Source of the DNA: Streptomyces sp. CG 926
GTDB lineage: Bacteria; Actinomycetota; Actinomycetes; Streptomycetales; Streptomycetaceae
Length of the DNA: 64,000 bases
NCBI RefSeq assembly: GCF_003148825.1
Contig: NZ_QGGZ01000008.1
Span: 248,001 to 312,000 of the forward strand
Direction of reading: 5' to 3'
In this document: positions 14,755 to 22,561 of the stretch, piece by piece
Layout: each line of letters starts with the position of its first letter
Position numbering within the stretch: the first letter of the stretch is position 1
The notes under the pieces: model-generated
What the model was told of the DNA's origin: nothing
The model's input: the letters and a program-made list of their open reading frames with translations, nothing else
Database searches by the model: none
Position numbers and translations under genes: made by a program

Positions 14755-16383
14755 GTGCCACTCGTGCGGATCGGACTGCTCACGGAAGGTGGTTATCCGT
14801 ATGCGACGGGAGAGGCGAGGCTGTGGTGCGACCGGCTCGTGCGCGGGCTCCCGCAGCACGAGTTCGAGATCTACGCACTGAGCCGCAGCGCCGAGCAGGA
14901 ACGCGCCCGGGTGTCCCTGCCCGAGCACGTCACCCGGGTCCGGACGGCCCCCCTCTGGGCCCCCGCCGACGACGGGCGGACCTACTCCCGCCGGGAGCGC
15001 CGGCGGTTCGTGGACTGCTTCAAGGAGCTGGTCCAGGGGATCTGCGCCGGCGAGGCGCAACCCTTCGCGGCCGGACTGTACGGGCTCGCCGGACTCGCCC
15101 GCGAACAGGGCGGGATGTACGCGGCCCTGCGCTCCGAGTCCGCCGTGCGCGCCCTGGAGGCCGCCTGCCGGGCGCCGGGCGCGGCACGCACCGTACAGAC
15201 CGCGCAGGTGGCCGACCTGCTGGAGTTCGTGGACGAACTGGAGGTCATGCTCCGGCCGTTGTCCCTCGACTGGTACGGGGAGGACGCCCAGGACGGGGGC
15301 AGCCTCGGCGAGGTCGACATCTGCCACGCGACCGCGGGCGGCGTGGCGGCGCTCCCCGGACTCCTGGCCAAACGCTTCTTCGGGGTCCCGCTGCTGGTGA
15401 CCGAGTACGGCGTCCAGCTCCGGGCCCACTACCTGGCCCGGCTCGACACCCGCGGCGAGCCGGAGACCCGCCCCGCCGTTCGGGCCCTGCTCGCGGCCTT
15501 CCAACTGCGGCTGGCCACCGAGATCTACGCCCGCGCCGACTTCCTGACCCCCGGGAACGCGCACGCCCGGCGCTGGCAGGAGCGGTGCGGGGCCACTCGG
15601 GACCGGTTGCGGACCGTCTATCCCGGGATGGAGGCGGACCGATTCGCCACCGTCGGCGAGGCCGCGGACTGCGGGGACCCCGACACCGTGGTGTGGGTCG
15701 GCCGGATAGAGCCCGCCAAGGACATCGTCGCCCTGCTGCACGCCTTCGCCGAGGTCCGCCGGGCCGCGCCCGGCACCCGGCTGCGGATCTTCGCCACGGC
15801 CGTGGCCTCCGACTACCTCGCCGACTGCCGCTCCCTGGCGGCCCAACTCTTCCCCGACGAGGCCGCCGACTCGGTCACGGTCGGGGAGAACCCGGTCACC
15901 TTCGAGGAGATCGGCGGACCCGACGCCCCCACCACGGCCGAGGCGTACGGTGCCGGGCGCGTCGTCGTCCTGTCCTCCGTGATCGAGGGCTTCCCGGTCA
16001 CCCTCGCCGAGGCGATGCTCTGCGGGCGCGCCACCGTCTCCACCGACGTGGGTGCCGTCTGCGAGGTCATCGGGGGCACCGGGCTCGTCGTCCCGCCGCG
16101 CAACCCGCGAGCGCTCGCCGAGGCCTGCCTGTCGCTGCTGCAGGATCCCGAGCGGGCGCAGCGGCTCGGCGCCGCCGCCCGGGCGCGGGCCCTGGAGCTC
16201 TTCACGGTCGAGCAGAACGTGGCCGCCTTCCAGCAGATCTACCTGCGGCTGCTGGCCAAGGGCTCCGTCCGGCCGGACGGCGAGATCCCCTTCGCCCGAC
16301 CCCCGGAGGCCCGGGTGCCCGGCCACTGGACCAGCCCGACGTGGGCTCCCGCCCCGGAGTCGTCCTCGGAGGCCGCCGTATGA
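14755..16383 (+). CDS. PelF-like GT4 glycosyltransferase (DUF3492 domain)
   Basis: The 542-aa protein begins with a DUF3492-type domain (MPLVRIGLLTEGGYPYATGE, about residues 1-270) containing DICHATAGG and VPLLVTEYGVQLR. A GT4 nucleotide-sugar domain follows with WVGRIEPAKDI, the E-x7-E motif region VIEGFPVTLAEAM, and GLVVPPRNP. This two-part layout is that of PelF, the cytoplasmic transferase that polymerises the Pel exopolysaccharide, and of fungal galactosaminogalactan synthases. It has no membrane helix itself. Its stop overlaps the next start as ATGA. The GTG at 14755 follows a GGGAG-type site. Confidence 0.88.
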   Translation: MPLVRIGLLTEGGYPYATGEARLWCDRLVRGLPQHEFEIYALSRSAEQERARVSLPEHVTRVRTAPLWAPADDGRTYSRRERRRFVDCFKELVQGICAGEAQPFAAGLYGLAGLAREQGGMYAALRSESAVRALEAACRAPGAARTVQTAQVADLLEFVDELEVMLRPLSLDWYGEDAQDGGSLGEVDICHATAGGVAALPGLLAKRFFGVPLLVTEYGVQLRAHYLARLDTRGEPETRPAVRALLAAFQLRLATEIYARADFLTPGNAHARRWQERCGATRDRLRTVYPGMEADRFATVGEAADCGDPDTVVWVGRIEPAKDIVALLHAFAEVRRAAPGTRLRIFATAVASDYLADCRSLAAQLFPDEAADSVTVGENPVTFEEIGGPDAPTTAEAYGAGRVVVLSSVIEGFPVTLAEAMLCGRATVSTDVGAVCEVIGGTGLVVPPRNPRALAEACLSLLQDPERAQRLGAAARARALELFTVEQNVAAFQQIYLRLLAKGSVRPDGEIPFARPPEARVPGHWTSPTWAPAPESSSEAAV

Positions 16384-17591
16384 CCACCGTCGACCCCGAG
16401 ATCGCGCCCCAGCCGAACCCGGCTCCGCGGACCTTGCCCGATTCCGCCCCGCCGGTGGTTTCTTCGGTGGCGCAGGCTCTGCCCGATCCGGCCTCGGCGA
16501 TGGTTTCTTCGGTGGCGCAGGCTGTGCCCCATTCAGCCTCGCCGGCGTTTGAGGCGCGGGGTCCGGGGCGGAGCCCCGGCAGCGGTGCCGCAGATGTGGT
16601 GCCGGCTTCCGGTGCACGGTCCGGCGCGGCGCCGTTACCAGGGGCGCTGCCCCCGGACCCCCGCGCCTCAAACGCCGGCGAGGCTGAAATCGCCCCCGGC
16701 GGGGTGGAAGGGGCGCGAGCCGGCTCGGCCGCCAGGCCGGCTCGGCGGCGGGGGGCCGGGGATCCCGTCAAGGCGCTGCTGCACCGGCATCGGGAGTTGT
16801 GCGAGCGCGCCGTGGACCCGCTGGAGATCGCCGCCGGGCTGGAGGCCCACGGCATCACCGACCGCACCGCCGCCCGGTTCCGGCACCGGGACGTCTTCTC
16901 GCTCGCCGAGGAGCTGTACGCCCGCAGCCCCCACGAGGCGGTCGCCGCCGCCGCGCCCACCCTGGTCCCGGCCGGCCCCGCCGCGTTCCGCCGCTTCGGC
17001 TACGCGTTGCTGCCCGCCGCCCTCGCCTGCGCCGCGGCCGCCGCGGGTCAGGCGTGGGCCGGGGCCGCCGCCGTGGCCGCCGTCGTCGCCGCCCTGGTGT
17101 GGCCCGGGCGGGCCGCCGGGGGCCGATTCCCCTACGTGGCGCACCTGTTGGCCGCGGCCGTCGTCGGCTGGGCCGTGTACCGGCACGGCACCGCCCTCGC
17201 GGTCGGCCTCGCGCTGGCCGTCGTCCCCGGGCACCTGGCCACCGTGGCCTTCGCCGCCGGGGCGCGGGCCCGGCTCGACGGCAGCCGCGCCCTGGAGGAC
17301 TTCGCGGACCGGGCCCGTCCACTGCTGCTGGCGGCCGTCGCCCTGTTCACCGGGGCCGCCACCGCGGCCGCCGTGCTCGCGGGCACACCGCTCCCCGTGG
17401 CCGTTCCCCTCGCGTCGCTGCTGTTCCTGGCCCGGCTCCTGCTGCGGCACGGAGCCCACCGCGCACCCGTCTGCGCGGGGCTCGCCCTCGCCCTGGTCCC
17501 CGTCCCCGCGGCGGCCCTCGCCGCCGCGGCCGGACTCCTCGTACACGCCGTACTCGCCCTGGCCCGCGCCTCCGCACATGCGCGGCCCTGA
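16380..17591 (+). CDS. Multi-TM membrane protein with repeat-derived N-terminal extension
   Basis: The start is an ATG overlapping the glycosyltransferase stop (ATGA), so translation is probably coupled. The 403-aa protein has a low-complexity first 125 residues that contains a duplicated VSSVAQA unit and is partly encoded by a palindromic repeat (16532-16688). A short helical domain follows (LLHRHRELCERAVDPLEIA ... ITDRTAARFRHRDVFSLAEELY), which reads like a small DNA-binding or adaptor domain. About eight Ala/Leu/Val-rich membrane helices complete the protein. By position it is the likely membrane partner of the PelF-like enzyme. I do not recognise its family with certainty. Confidence 0.75.
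   Translation: MTTVDPEIAPQPNPAPRTLPDSAPPVVSSVAQALPDPASAMVSSVAQAVPHSASPAFEARGPGRSPGSGAADVVPASGARSGAAPLPGALPPDPRASNAGEAEIAPGGVEGARAGSAARPARRRGAGDPVKALLHRHRELCERAVDPLEIAAGLEAHGITDRTAARFRHRDVFSLAEELYARSPHEAVAAAAPTLVPAGPAAFRRFGYALLPAALACAAAAAGQAWAGAAAVAAVVAALVWPGRAAGGRFPYVAHLLAAAVVGWAVYRHGTALAVGLALAVVPGHLATVAFAAGARARLDGSRALEDFADRARPLLLAAVALFTGAATAAAVLAGTPLPVAVPLASLLFLARLLLRHGAHRAPVCAGLALALVPVPAAALAAAAGLLVHAVLALARASAHARP
16532..16688. repeat. Palindromic REP-like repeat inside a coding region
   Basis: A 35-base arm (16532-16566) is repeated in inverted orientation at 16653-16688, with one extra C. Each arm includes the core GCCGGCGTTTGAGGCGCGGG or its complement. This core is familiar to me as an abundant intergenic repeat of Streptomyces chromosomes. 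Here it lies in frame inside the membrane protein gene. Confidence 0.8.
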
Positions 17592-17696
17592 CGTCCCCCC
17601 GGACGTCCCCAGACCTTCGGAGCCGACGCCGAGGCGCTTTACCCGTACCCCGCCCCACCCATCCGTCCATCCGTCCTTCCACAAGGAGAAACAGAC

Positions 17697-17735
17697 ATGA
17701 CCGGCCAGCCAACCAACCAAGGGGTCACGCGATGA
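17697..17735 (+). CDS. 12-codon leader ORF coupled to the epimerase gene
   Basis: The ATG at 17697 has a strong AAGGAG eight bases upstream and encodes MTGQPTNQGVTR followed by TGA. That TGA overlaps the epimerase ATG as ATGA (17732-17735). The epimerase ATG itself has only a weak GGGG upstream. The simplest reading is that ribosomes enter at the leader ORF and re-initiate at the epimerase. It could also be the relic of a longer epimerase N-terminus split by a frameshift. Confidence 0.6.
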   Translation: MTGQPTNQGVTR

Positions 17736-18742
17736 GGGTGCTGCTGATCGGAGCCAACGGATACCTCGGCCGCTACGTCGCCGACCGGCTGCTCGCCGAC
17801 CCCGCCGTCCAGCTCACCGCGCTCGGCCGCGGGGACGACGCCGACGTCCGCTTCGACCTCGCCACCGGTAGCCCCGGCGCGCTCACCCGCTTCCTCGACG
17901 CCGTCCACCCGGGCGTCGTCATCAACTGCGCCGGAGCCACCCGCGGCGGGGCCCGGGAACTCACCCGGCACAACACCGTCGCCGTGGCGACGATCTGCGA
18001 GTCGCTGCGCCGCAGCGGCTGCGGGGCCCGGCTGGTGCAGCTCGGTTGCGCCGCCGAGTACGGGCCCAGCCAGCCCGGATCGTCCACGGCCGAGGACGCC
18101 GTGCCGAGACCGGGTGGTCCGTACGGCGTGAGCAAGCTGGCCGCCACCGAGCTGGTCCTGGGCTCCGGGCTGGACGCCGTCGTCCTGCGGATCTTCTCGC
18201 CCGTCGGCCCCGGCACCCCCGCCGGCTCCCCGCTCGGTCGGCTCGCCGAGGCCATGCGCCGCGCGATGCAGGCGGGCGACGGGGAGCTGAAGCTCAGCGG
18301 GCTCGGCGTGCAGCGCGACTTCGTGGACGTGCGGGACGTGGCGCGGGCCGTGCACGCCGCCTCGCTGTCCGCCGCCCAGGGCGTGGTCAACATCGGCACG
18401 GGCCGGGCGGTCCGGCTGCGCGACGCGGCCGCGGTCCTCGCCCGGGTCGCCGGGTACGGCGGCGCCCTGCACGAGCTGGACGTCCCGCACGGCGGACCCC
18501 AGCAGACGCATGGGCACCCCGGCCGGCCGGCCGGGCTCGCCACCATCGGCTCACCGCGCTCGGAGGCCACCGCCGAACAGATGGCCGCCGCGGCCCCCCA
18601 GCCGTACCCCTACCCGGACGGCTGCGGAGCCTGGCAGCAGGCGGACGTCCGTACCGCCCGGGACCGGCTCGGCTGGCGGCCCCGGATCAACCTGGAGGAA
18701 TCCCTCGCGGACATCTGGATGGAGGCGGCGTGCCGCATCTGA
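17732..18742 (+). CDS. NAD-dependent sugar epimerase/dehydratase
   Basis: The 336-aa protein is an extended short-chain dehydrogenase. It has the NAD motif GANGYLG near the N-terminus and a YGVSK catalytic Tyr-Lys pair in GGPYGVSKLAATE. LQRDFVDVRDVARAVH-type residues follow, in which the sugar nucleotide is normally bound (GVQRDFVDVRDVA). The Thr/Ser of the triad probably lies in QLGCAAEYG, where the usual S is replaced by C or A. It would act on a UDP- or dTDP-sugar in the cytoplasm, for instance as a 4-epimerase supplying GalNAc or Gal to the adjacent transferase. The spherulin-like gene overlaps its end. Confidence 0.85.
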   Translation: MRVLLIGANGYLGRYVADRLLADPAVQLTALGRGDDADVRFDLATGSPGALTRFLDAVHPGVVINCAGATRGGARELTRHNTVAVATICESLRRSGCGARLVQLGCAAEYGPSQPGSSTAEDAVPRPGGPYGVSKLAATELVLGSGLDAVVLRIFSPVGPGTPAGSPLGRLAEAMRRAMQAGDGELKLSGLGVQRDFVDVRDVARAVHAASLSAAQGVVNIGTGRAVRLRDAAAVLARVAGYGGALHELDVPHGGPQQTHGHPGRPAGLATIGSPRSEATAEQMAAAAPQPYPYPDGCGAWQQADVRTARDRLGWRPRINLEESLADIWMEAACRI

Positions 18743-19485
18743 CGACGCCGCCGGGGTCCATGACCGCCGCCTCGACCGAGGCCGGCCGCCTCGGTCTCGG
18801 CATCCCGGGCTACGCGCACCCGTTGCTCGCCCCCGTCGAGTGGGCCGAGCTGACCCGCCCCGGCACCCCGCTGCACTGGGCCGTGCTCAACGTGGCGGAC
18901 GGCCCGGGCGGGCGGCCCGATCCGCACTGCACGGAAGCGGCCGCGAAGCTGCGTCGCGCGGGCGGCACGGTCCTCGGTCATCTCGCGATGCGAGACGGAG
19001 CACGGTCCTTCGGGGAGTTGATCTCCGACGCCCACCGCTTCCGGGACTGGTACGGCGTCGGCGGCTTCTATCTCGCGGGCGCTCCGGCGGACAAGGCGGA
19101 GCTGGCCTCCGTGTGCCGGGTCGTGGACACCCTGCGCAGCCTGGGCGTGGACCTGCGGATCGTGCTCGGGCACGGCACGCACCCCTACGAGGGCTACGCG
19201 GAGGTGGCCGACCAGCTGGTCACCTTCTCCGGATCCTGGGCCGACTACCGCTGGTCGCAGGTGGCGGAGTGGACGGCGGACCACCCGCCGGAGCGCTTCT
19301 GCCACCTCGTCCACGGGGTGCCGCGCACGCATCTGGAGGAGGCGATGCGCGTCGCCCGCTGGCAGGGCGCGGGCACGATCTGGTTCACCGATCGGCGCGG
19401 GGCGCGAGGCAGCGACCCGTGGGCCTCGATGCCCGCGTACTGGGACGAAATCGTCTCACGGATCGGGACAGGTGTCTTGGAATGA
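18730..19485 (+). CDS. Spherulin-4 (GH135-like) family protein, apparently without catalytic acids
   Basis: The protein (251 aa from GTG 18730; an ATG at 18760 is the alternative) fits the spherulation-specific family 4 TIM-barrel. Recognisable segments are LGIPGYAHPL, WYGVGGFYLAGAP, VLGHGTHPYEGYAEVADQLVTF and FCHLVHGV. In active GH135 enzymes such as fungal Sph3 the GFYL segment ends in adjacent Asp-Glu and the TF segment is followed by Glu. Here I read AG and S. There is no signal peptide, so it is cytoplasmic. The GTG was preferred because GGAGG lies five bases upstream and it overlaps the epimerase gene by 13 bp. It may bind rather than cut an alpha-linked galactosamine polymer. Confidence 0.8.
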   Translation: MPHLTTPPGSMTAASTEAGRLGLGIPGYAHPLLAPVEWAELTRPGTPLHWAVLNVADGPGGRPDPHCTEAAAKLRRAGGTVLGHLAMRDGARSFGELISDAHRFRDWYGVGGFYLAGAPADKAELASVCRVVDTLRSLGVDLRIVLGHGTHPYEGYAEVADQLVTFSGSWADYRWSQVAEWTADHPPERFCHLVHGVPRTHLEEAMRVARWQGAGTIWFTDRRGARGSDPWASMPAYWDEIVSRIGTGVLE

Positions 19486-19570
19486 AGACGGCCGTGGCAG
19501 TGTTACGGAGAGAACAACCATTCAGTTCGCTCCCTGCACCTGCGGGGATGCTCCCACCTCCGGAGTGCCC

Positions 19571-20749
19571 GTGTCGCTGCCACCGCTGGTCGAGCCAGCA
19601 GCTGAGCTCACCGTTGACGAGGTCCGCCGGTATTCGCGGCACCTGATCATCCCGGACGTCGGGATGGACGGCCAGAAGCGCCTGAAGAACGCCAAGGTGC
19701 TGGCCGTGGGTGCCGGCGGTCTCGGTTCGCCCGCCCTCATGTACCTCGCCGCGGCCGGTGTCGGCACGCTGGGCATCGTGGAGTTCGACGAGGTCGACGA
19801 GTCGAACCTGCAGCGCCAGATCATCCACAGCCAGGCGGACATCGGCCGTTCCAAGGCCGAGTCGGCCCGCGACAGCGTGCTGGGCATCAACCCGTACGTG
19901 AACGTGGTCCTTCACGAAGAGCGGCTCGAAGCCGAGAACGTGATGGAGATCTTCAGCCAGTACGACCTCATCGTCGACGGCACGGACAACTTCGCCACGC
20001 GCTACCTGGTGAACGACGCCTGCGTGCTGCTGAACAAGCCGTACGTGTGGGGCTCGATCTACCGTTTCGACGGCCAGGCCTCGGTCTTCTGGTCGGAGCA
20101 CGGTCCGTGCTACCGCTGCCTCTACCCGGAGCCCCCGCCGCCGGGCATGGTCCCGAGCTGCGCCGAGGGCGGCGTGCTGGGCGTGCTCTGCGCGTCCATC
20201 GGGTCCATCCAGGTCACCGAGGCCATCAAGGTCCTCACGGGCGTCGGTGAGCCGCTGGTCGGCCGCCTGATGATCTATGACGCCCTGGAGATGCAGTACC
20301 GCCAGGTCAAGGTCCGCAAGGACCCCGACTGCGCGGTCTGCGGTCCGAACGCGACCGTCACCGAGCTCATCGACTACGAGGCCTTCTGCGGCGTCGTGTC
20401 GGAGGAGGCCCAGGAGGCGGCCGCCGGTTCGACGATCACTCCCAAGCAGCTCAAGGAGTGGATCGACACCGACGAGCCCATCGAGATCATCGACGTCCGC
20501 GAGATCAACGAGTACGAGATCGTCTCGATCCCCGGCGCGAAGCTGATCCCCAAGGGCGAGTTCCTGATGGGCACCGCCCTCCAGGACCTGCCCCAGGACA
20601 AGCGCATCGTCCTGCACTGCAAGACGGGTGTCCGCAGTGCGGAAGTCCTCGCGGTGCTGAAGTCCGCGGGCTTCGCGGACGCGGTGCACGTCGGCGGCGG
20701 CGTGATCGGCTGGGTCCACCAGATCGAGCCCGAGAAGCCGGTCTACTAG
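19571..20749 (+). CDS. moeZ: MoeZ: sulfur-carrier adenylyltransferase/sulfurtransferase
   Basis: The 392-aa protein joins a ThiF/MoeB-type adenylyltransferase domain to a C-terminal rhodanese domain. The first has GAGGLGSP at about 47-54, the Arg in NLQRQIIH, and two CxxC zinc pairs, CYRC and CAVC. The rhodanese loop is HCKTGVRS with Cys at about 350. MoeZ activates the C-terminus of several small sulfur carriers (MoaD, CysO, ThiS) and passes them sulfur, serving molybdopterin, cysteine and thio-metabolite synthesis in actinobacteria. GTG 19571 was chosen, with CGGAG six bases upstream; it gives the usual family N-terminus (SLPPLVEPAAELTVDEVRRYSRH). Confidence 0.95.
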   Translation: MSLPPLVEPAAELTVDEVRRYSRHLIIPDVGMDGQKRLKNAKVLAVGAGGLGSPALMYLAAAGVGTLGIVEFDEVDESNLQRQIIHSQADIGRSKAESARDSVLGINPYVNVVLHEERLEAENVMEIFSQYDLIVDGTDNFATRYLVNDACVLLNKPYVWGSIYRFDGQASVFWSEHGPCYRCLYPEPPPPGMVPSCAEGGVLGVLCASIGSIQVTEAIKVLTGVGEPLVGRLMIYDALEMQYRQVKVRKDPDCAVCGPNATVTELIDYEAFCGVVSEEAQEAAAGSTITPKQLKEWIDTDEPIEIIDVREINEYEIVSIPGAKLIPKGEFLMGTALQDLPQDKRIVLHCKTGVRSAEVLAVLKSAGFADAVHVGGGVIGWVHQIEPEKPVY

Positions 20750-20751
20750 GC

Positions 20752-20776
20752 AGGACTCAGGACTCAGGACTCAGGG
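20752..20776. repeat. Short tandem repeat after moeZ
   Basis: A 7-base CAGGACT-type unit is repeated three to four times in a row just after the moeZ stop and before its terminator. It may be slippage-prone. No function can be assigned. Confidence 0.6.
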
Positions 20777-20805
20777 CACAGGACACCGGGCCCACCGGCT
20801 GTGAC

Positions 20806-20847
20806 CCGAAGGGGCCGTACCTCGATCGCGAGGTACGGCCCCTTCGG
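20806..20847. terminator. Bidirectional terminator hairpin after moeZ
   Basis: A perfect 19-bp stem (20806-20824 with 20829-20847) has a 4-nt loop. It lies between the convergent moeZ and S33 peptidase genes. Confidence 0.9.
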
Positions 20848-20892
20848 CGTTCGCGGCCGCGGACCCGGCCGAGCACCGGGATCCGGCCCGGA

Positions 20893-22488
20893 TCAGGCAG
20901 GCGTCGGCTGCTCCGGGACCGCGGGCGGCGCCGTCGGGTCCGGGGCCGCGGTGCAGACGGTGCCGTCGGCCGGCTTCGTGCCGTCCAGCAGATAGGTGTT
21001 GACCGCCTTCTGCACGCACGGGTCGCCGCTGTTGTACGCGCCGTGCCCCTCGCCCTTGTAGGTGAGCTCCACGCCCACGCCCGGGCCCAGCCGCTCCACC
21101 ATGTTGCGGGCGCCCTCGTACGGGGTGGCCGGGTCGCCGGTGTTGCCGATCACCAGGATCGGCTCGGAGCCGGGCGCGGAGACGTCGGGGGTCTCCCAGG
21201 TACCGGCGACCGGCCAGCCGGTGCAGGACATCATGGCCCAGCCGAGGAGGTCCCCGAAGACCGGCGAGGCGGCACGGAACTCCGCCAGCTTGGCCTTCGT
21301 CTGCTCCAACGTGTAACGCTCCTTGTCGTCCACGCAGTTGATGGCGGTGTTGGCTGCGCCGATGTTGCTGTAACGCCCCTGCTGGTCACGGCCGTTGAGT
21401 GCGTCCGACAGGGCCATCAGCAACTGCCCCTGACCGCCCTCCGCCTCGTCGAGACCCTGTTCAAGCAGCGGCCACAACTCCTTGGAGTACAGGGCCTGCG
21501 CGATGCCGTTGGTCGCCTGGGTCTCGGTGAGCATCCGGTCCCCGATGCCCGGGATGGGCTTGGCGGCCAACTCCTTCTGCAGCTTGATGATGTTGGCCTC
21601 GATCTCCTTGGGCGTGCTGCCCTGGAGCCGGCACTCGTCACCGCGGTCCACGCAGTCCTGGGCGAAGTTGCCGAGCGCGAGCTGGAAGCCCTTGGCCTGG
21701 CCCAGGGCGCTCTGTTCGGCGGTCTTGGTCGGGTCCACGACGGCGTCGAAGACGGCCCGGCCGACGTTCTTCGGGAAGAGGTGGGCGTAGACCCCGCCCA
21801 GTTCGGTGCCGTAGGAGATGCCGAAGTAGTTCAGCTTCTCGTCGCCGAGGGCCTGCCGGATGCGGTCCAGGTCGCGGGCGGCGTTCTCGGTGCCGACGTG
21901 GGGGAGCAGTGCGGCGGAGTTCTTCTCGCAGGCCTGCTGGTACTTGCGGATGTTCTCCACGAAGGCCTTCTCCTCCTCCGGGGTCTCGGGGGAGGAGTCC
22001 TCGCCGAAGTACTGGTCCAGCTGCTTGTCGTTCTGGCACAGGACCGGATCGCTGCCACCCACCCCGCGCGGATCGAAGCTCACCAGGTCGTACCGGGCGC
22101 GCAGGGCCTCGTACTCCTTCGCGGCGCCCGGCAGCGTACTGATCCCCGAGCCGCCGGGGCCGCCGAAGTTGAAGACGAGCGAGCCCAACCGGTTCTTCTG
22201 GTCCCGTGCCTTGGCCCGGATCAGGGCGATCGGGATCGTCTCGCCCTCGGGCTTCGCGTAGTCGAGCGGGACGTCGAGGGTGGCGCACTGCCAGTCCTTG
22301 GGCGGGGCCTGACCGCTGCCCTGGGCGGCGGTCGGGGCCTCGCAGTCACCCCATTTCAGGGGCTTGACCTCCGGGGTGCCGTCGGCCGTCGTCTTCTTCC
22401 CGTCGCCGTCGCCGGAACAGGCGGCCGTGGCGAGCAGCCCGGCGGCTAGCGTGGCGGCGGCGGTGACCCGCCAGGCGTGTGTCGGCAT
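20893..22488 (-). CDS. Secreted S33 family tripeptidyl aminopeptidase-like lipoprotein
   Basis: The 531-aa protein has a basic start, a hydrophobic stretch and a lipobox-like LLATAAC with Cys at residue 24. It is therefore probably a lipoprotein on the outer face of the membrane. The alpha/beta hydrolase core shows FNFGGPGGSG (oxyanion), GISYGTELGG with the nucleophile Ser, NTGDPATP with the acid Asp, and KGEGHGAYNSGDPC with the His. A C-terminal TAP-like domain follows. Streptomyces relatives trim tripeptides from secreted proteins. ATG 22488 was chosen because the longer ORF start would bury the signal peptide. Confidence 0.9.
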   Translation of the reverse strand: MPTHAWRVTAAATLAAGLLATAACSGDGDGKKTTADGTPEVKPLKWGDCEAPTAAQGSGQAPPKDWQCATLDVPLDYAKPEGETIPIALIRAKARDQKNRLGSLVFNFGGPGGSGISTLPGAAKEYEALRARYDLVSFDPRGVGGSDPVLCQNDKQLDQYFGEDSSPETPEEEKAFVENIRKYQQACEKNSAALLPHVGTENAARDLDRIRQALGDEKLNYFGISYGTELGGVYAHLFPKNVGRAVFDAVVDPTKTAEQSALGQAKGFQLALGNFAQDCVDRGDECRLQGSTPKEIEANIIKLQKELAAKPIPGIGDRMLTETQATNGIAQALYSKELWPLLEQGLDEAEGGQGQLLMALSDALNGRDQQGRYSNIGAANTAINCVDDKERYTLEQTKAKLAEFRAASPVFGDLLGWAMMSCTGWPVAGTWETPDVSAPGSEPILVIGNTGDPATPYEGARNMVERLGPGVGVELTYKGEGHGAYNSGDPCVQKAVNTYLLDGTKPADGTVCTAAPDPTAPPAVPEQPTPA

Positions 22489-22561
22489 GTCCCCATCCTG
22501 TGGGCCCGGCGCCGACCCCGCCCGCGCGCTGACCCGAACGGGGGGCGGGCCGGCCCGCACG

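Noticed and set aside
16380..16800. Two separate short genes in the repeat-rich part of the membrane protein gene
   Set aside because: The frame is open and uninterrupted from the ATGA overlap at 16380 to 17591. The repeat keeps the frame, so one gene is simpler.
20458..22449. 663-aa ORF on the plus strand overlapping moeZ and the S33 peptidase
   Set aside because: It runs antisense to a protein with a lipobox and a serine protease triad and its own sequence has no domain.
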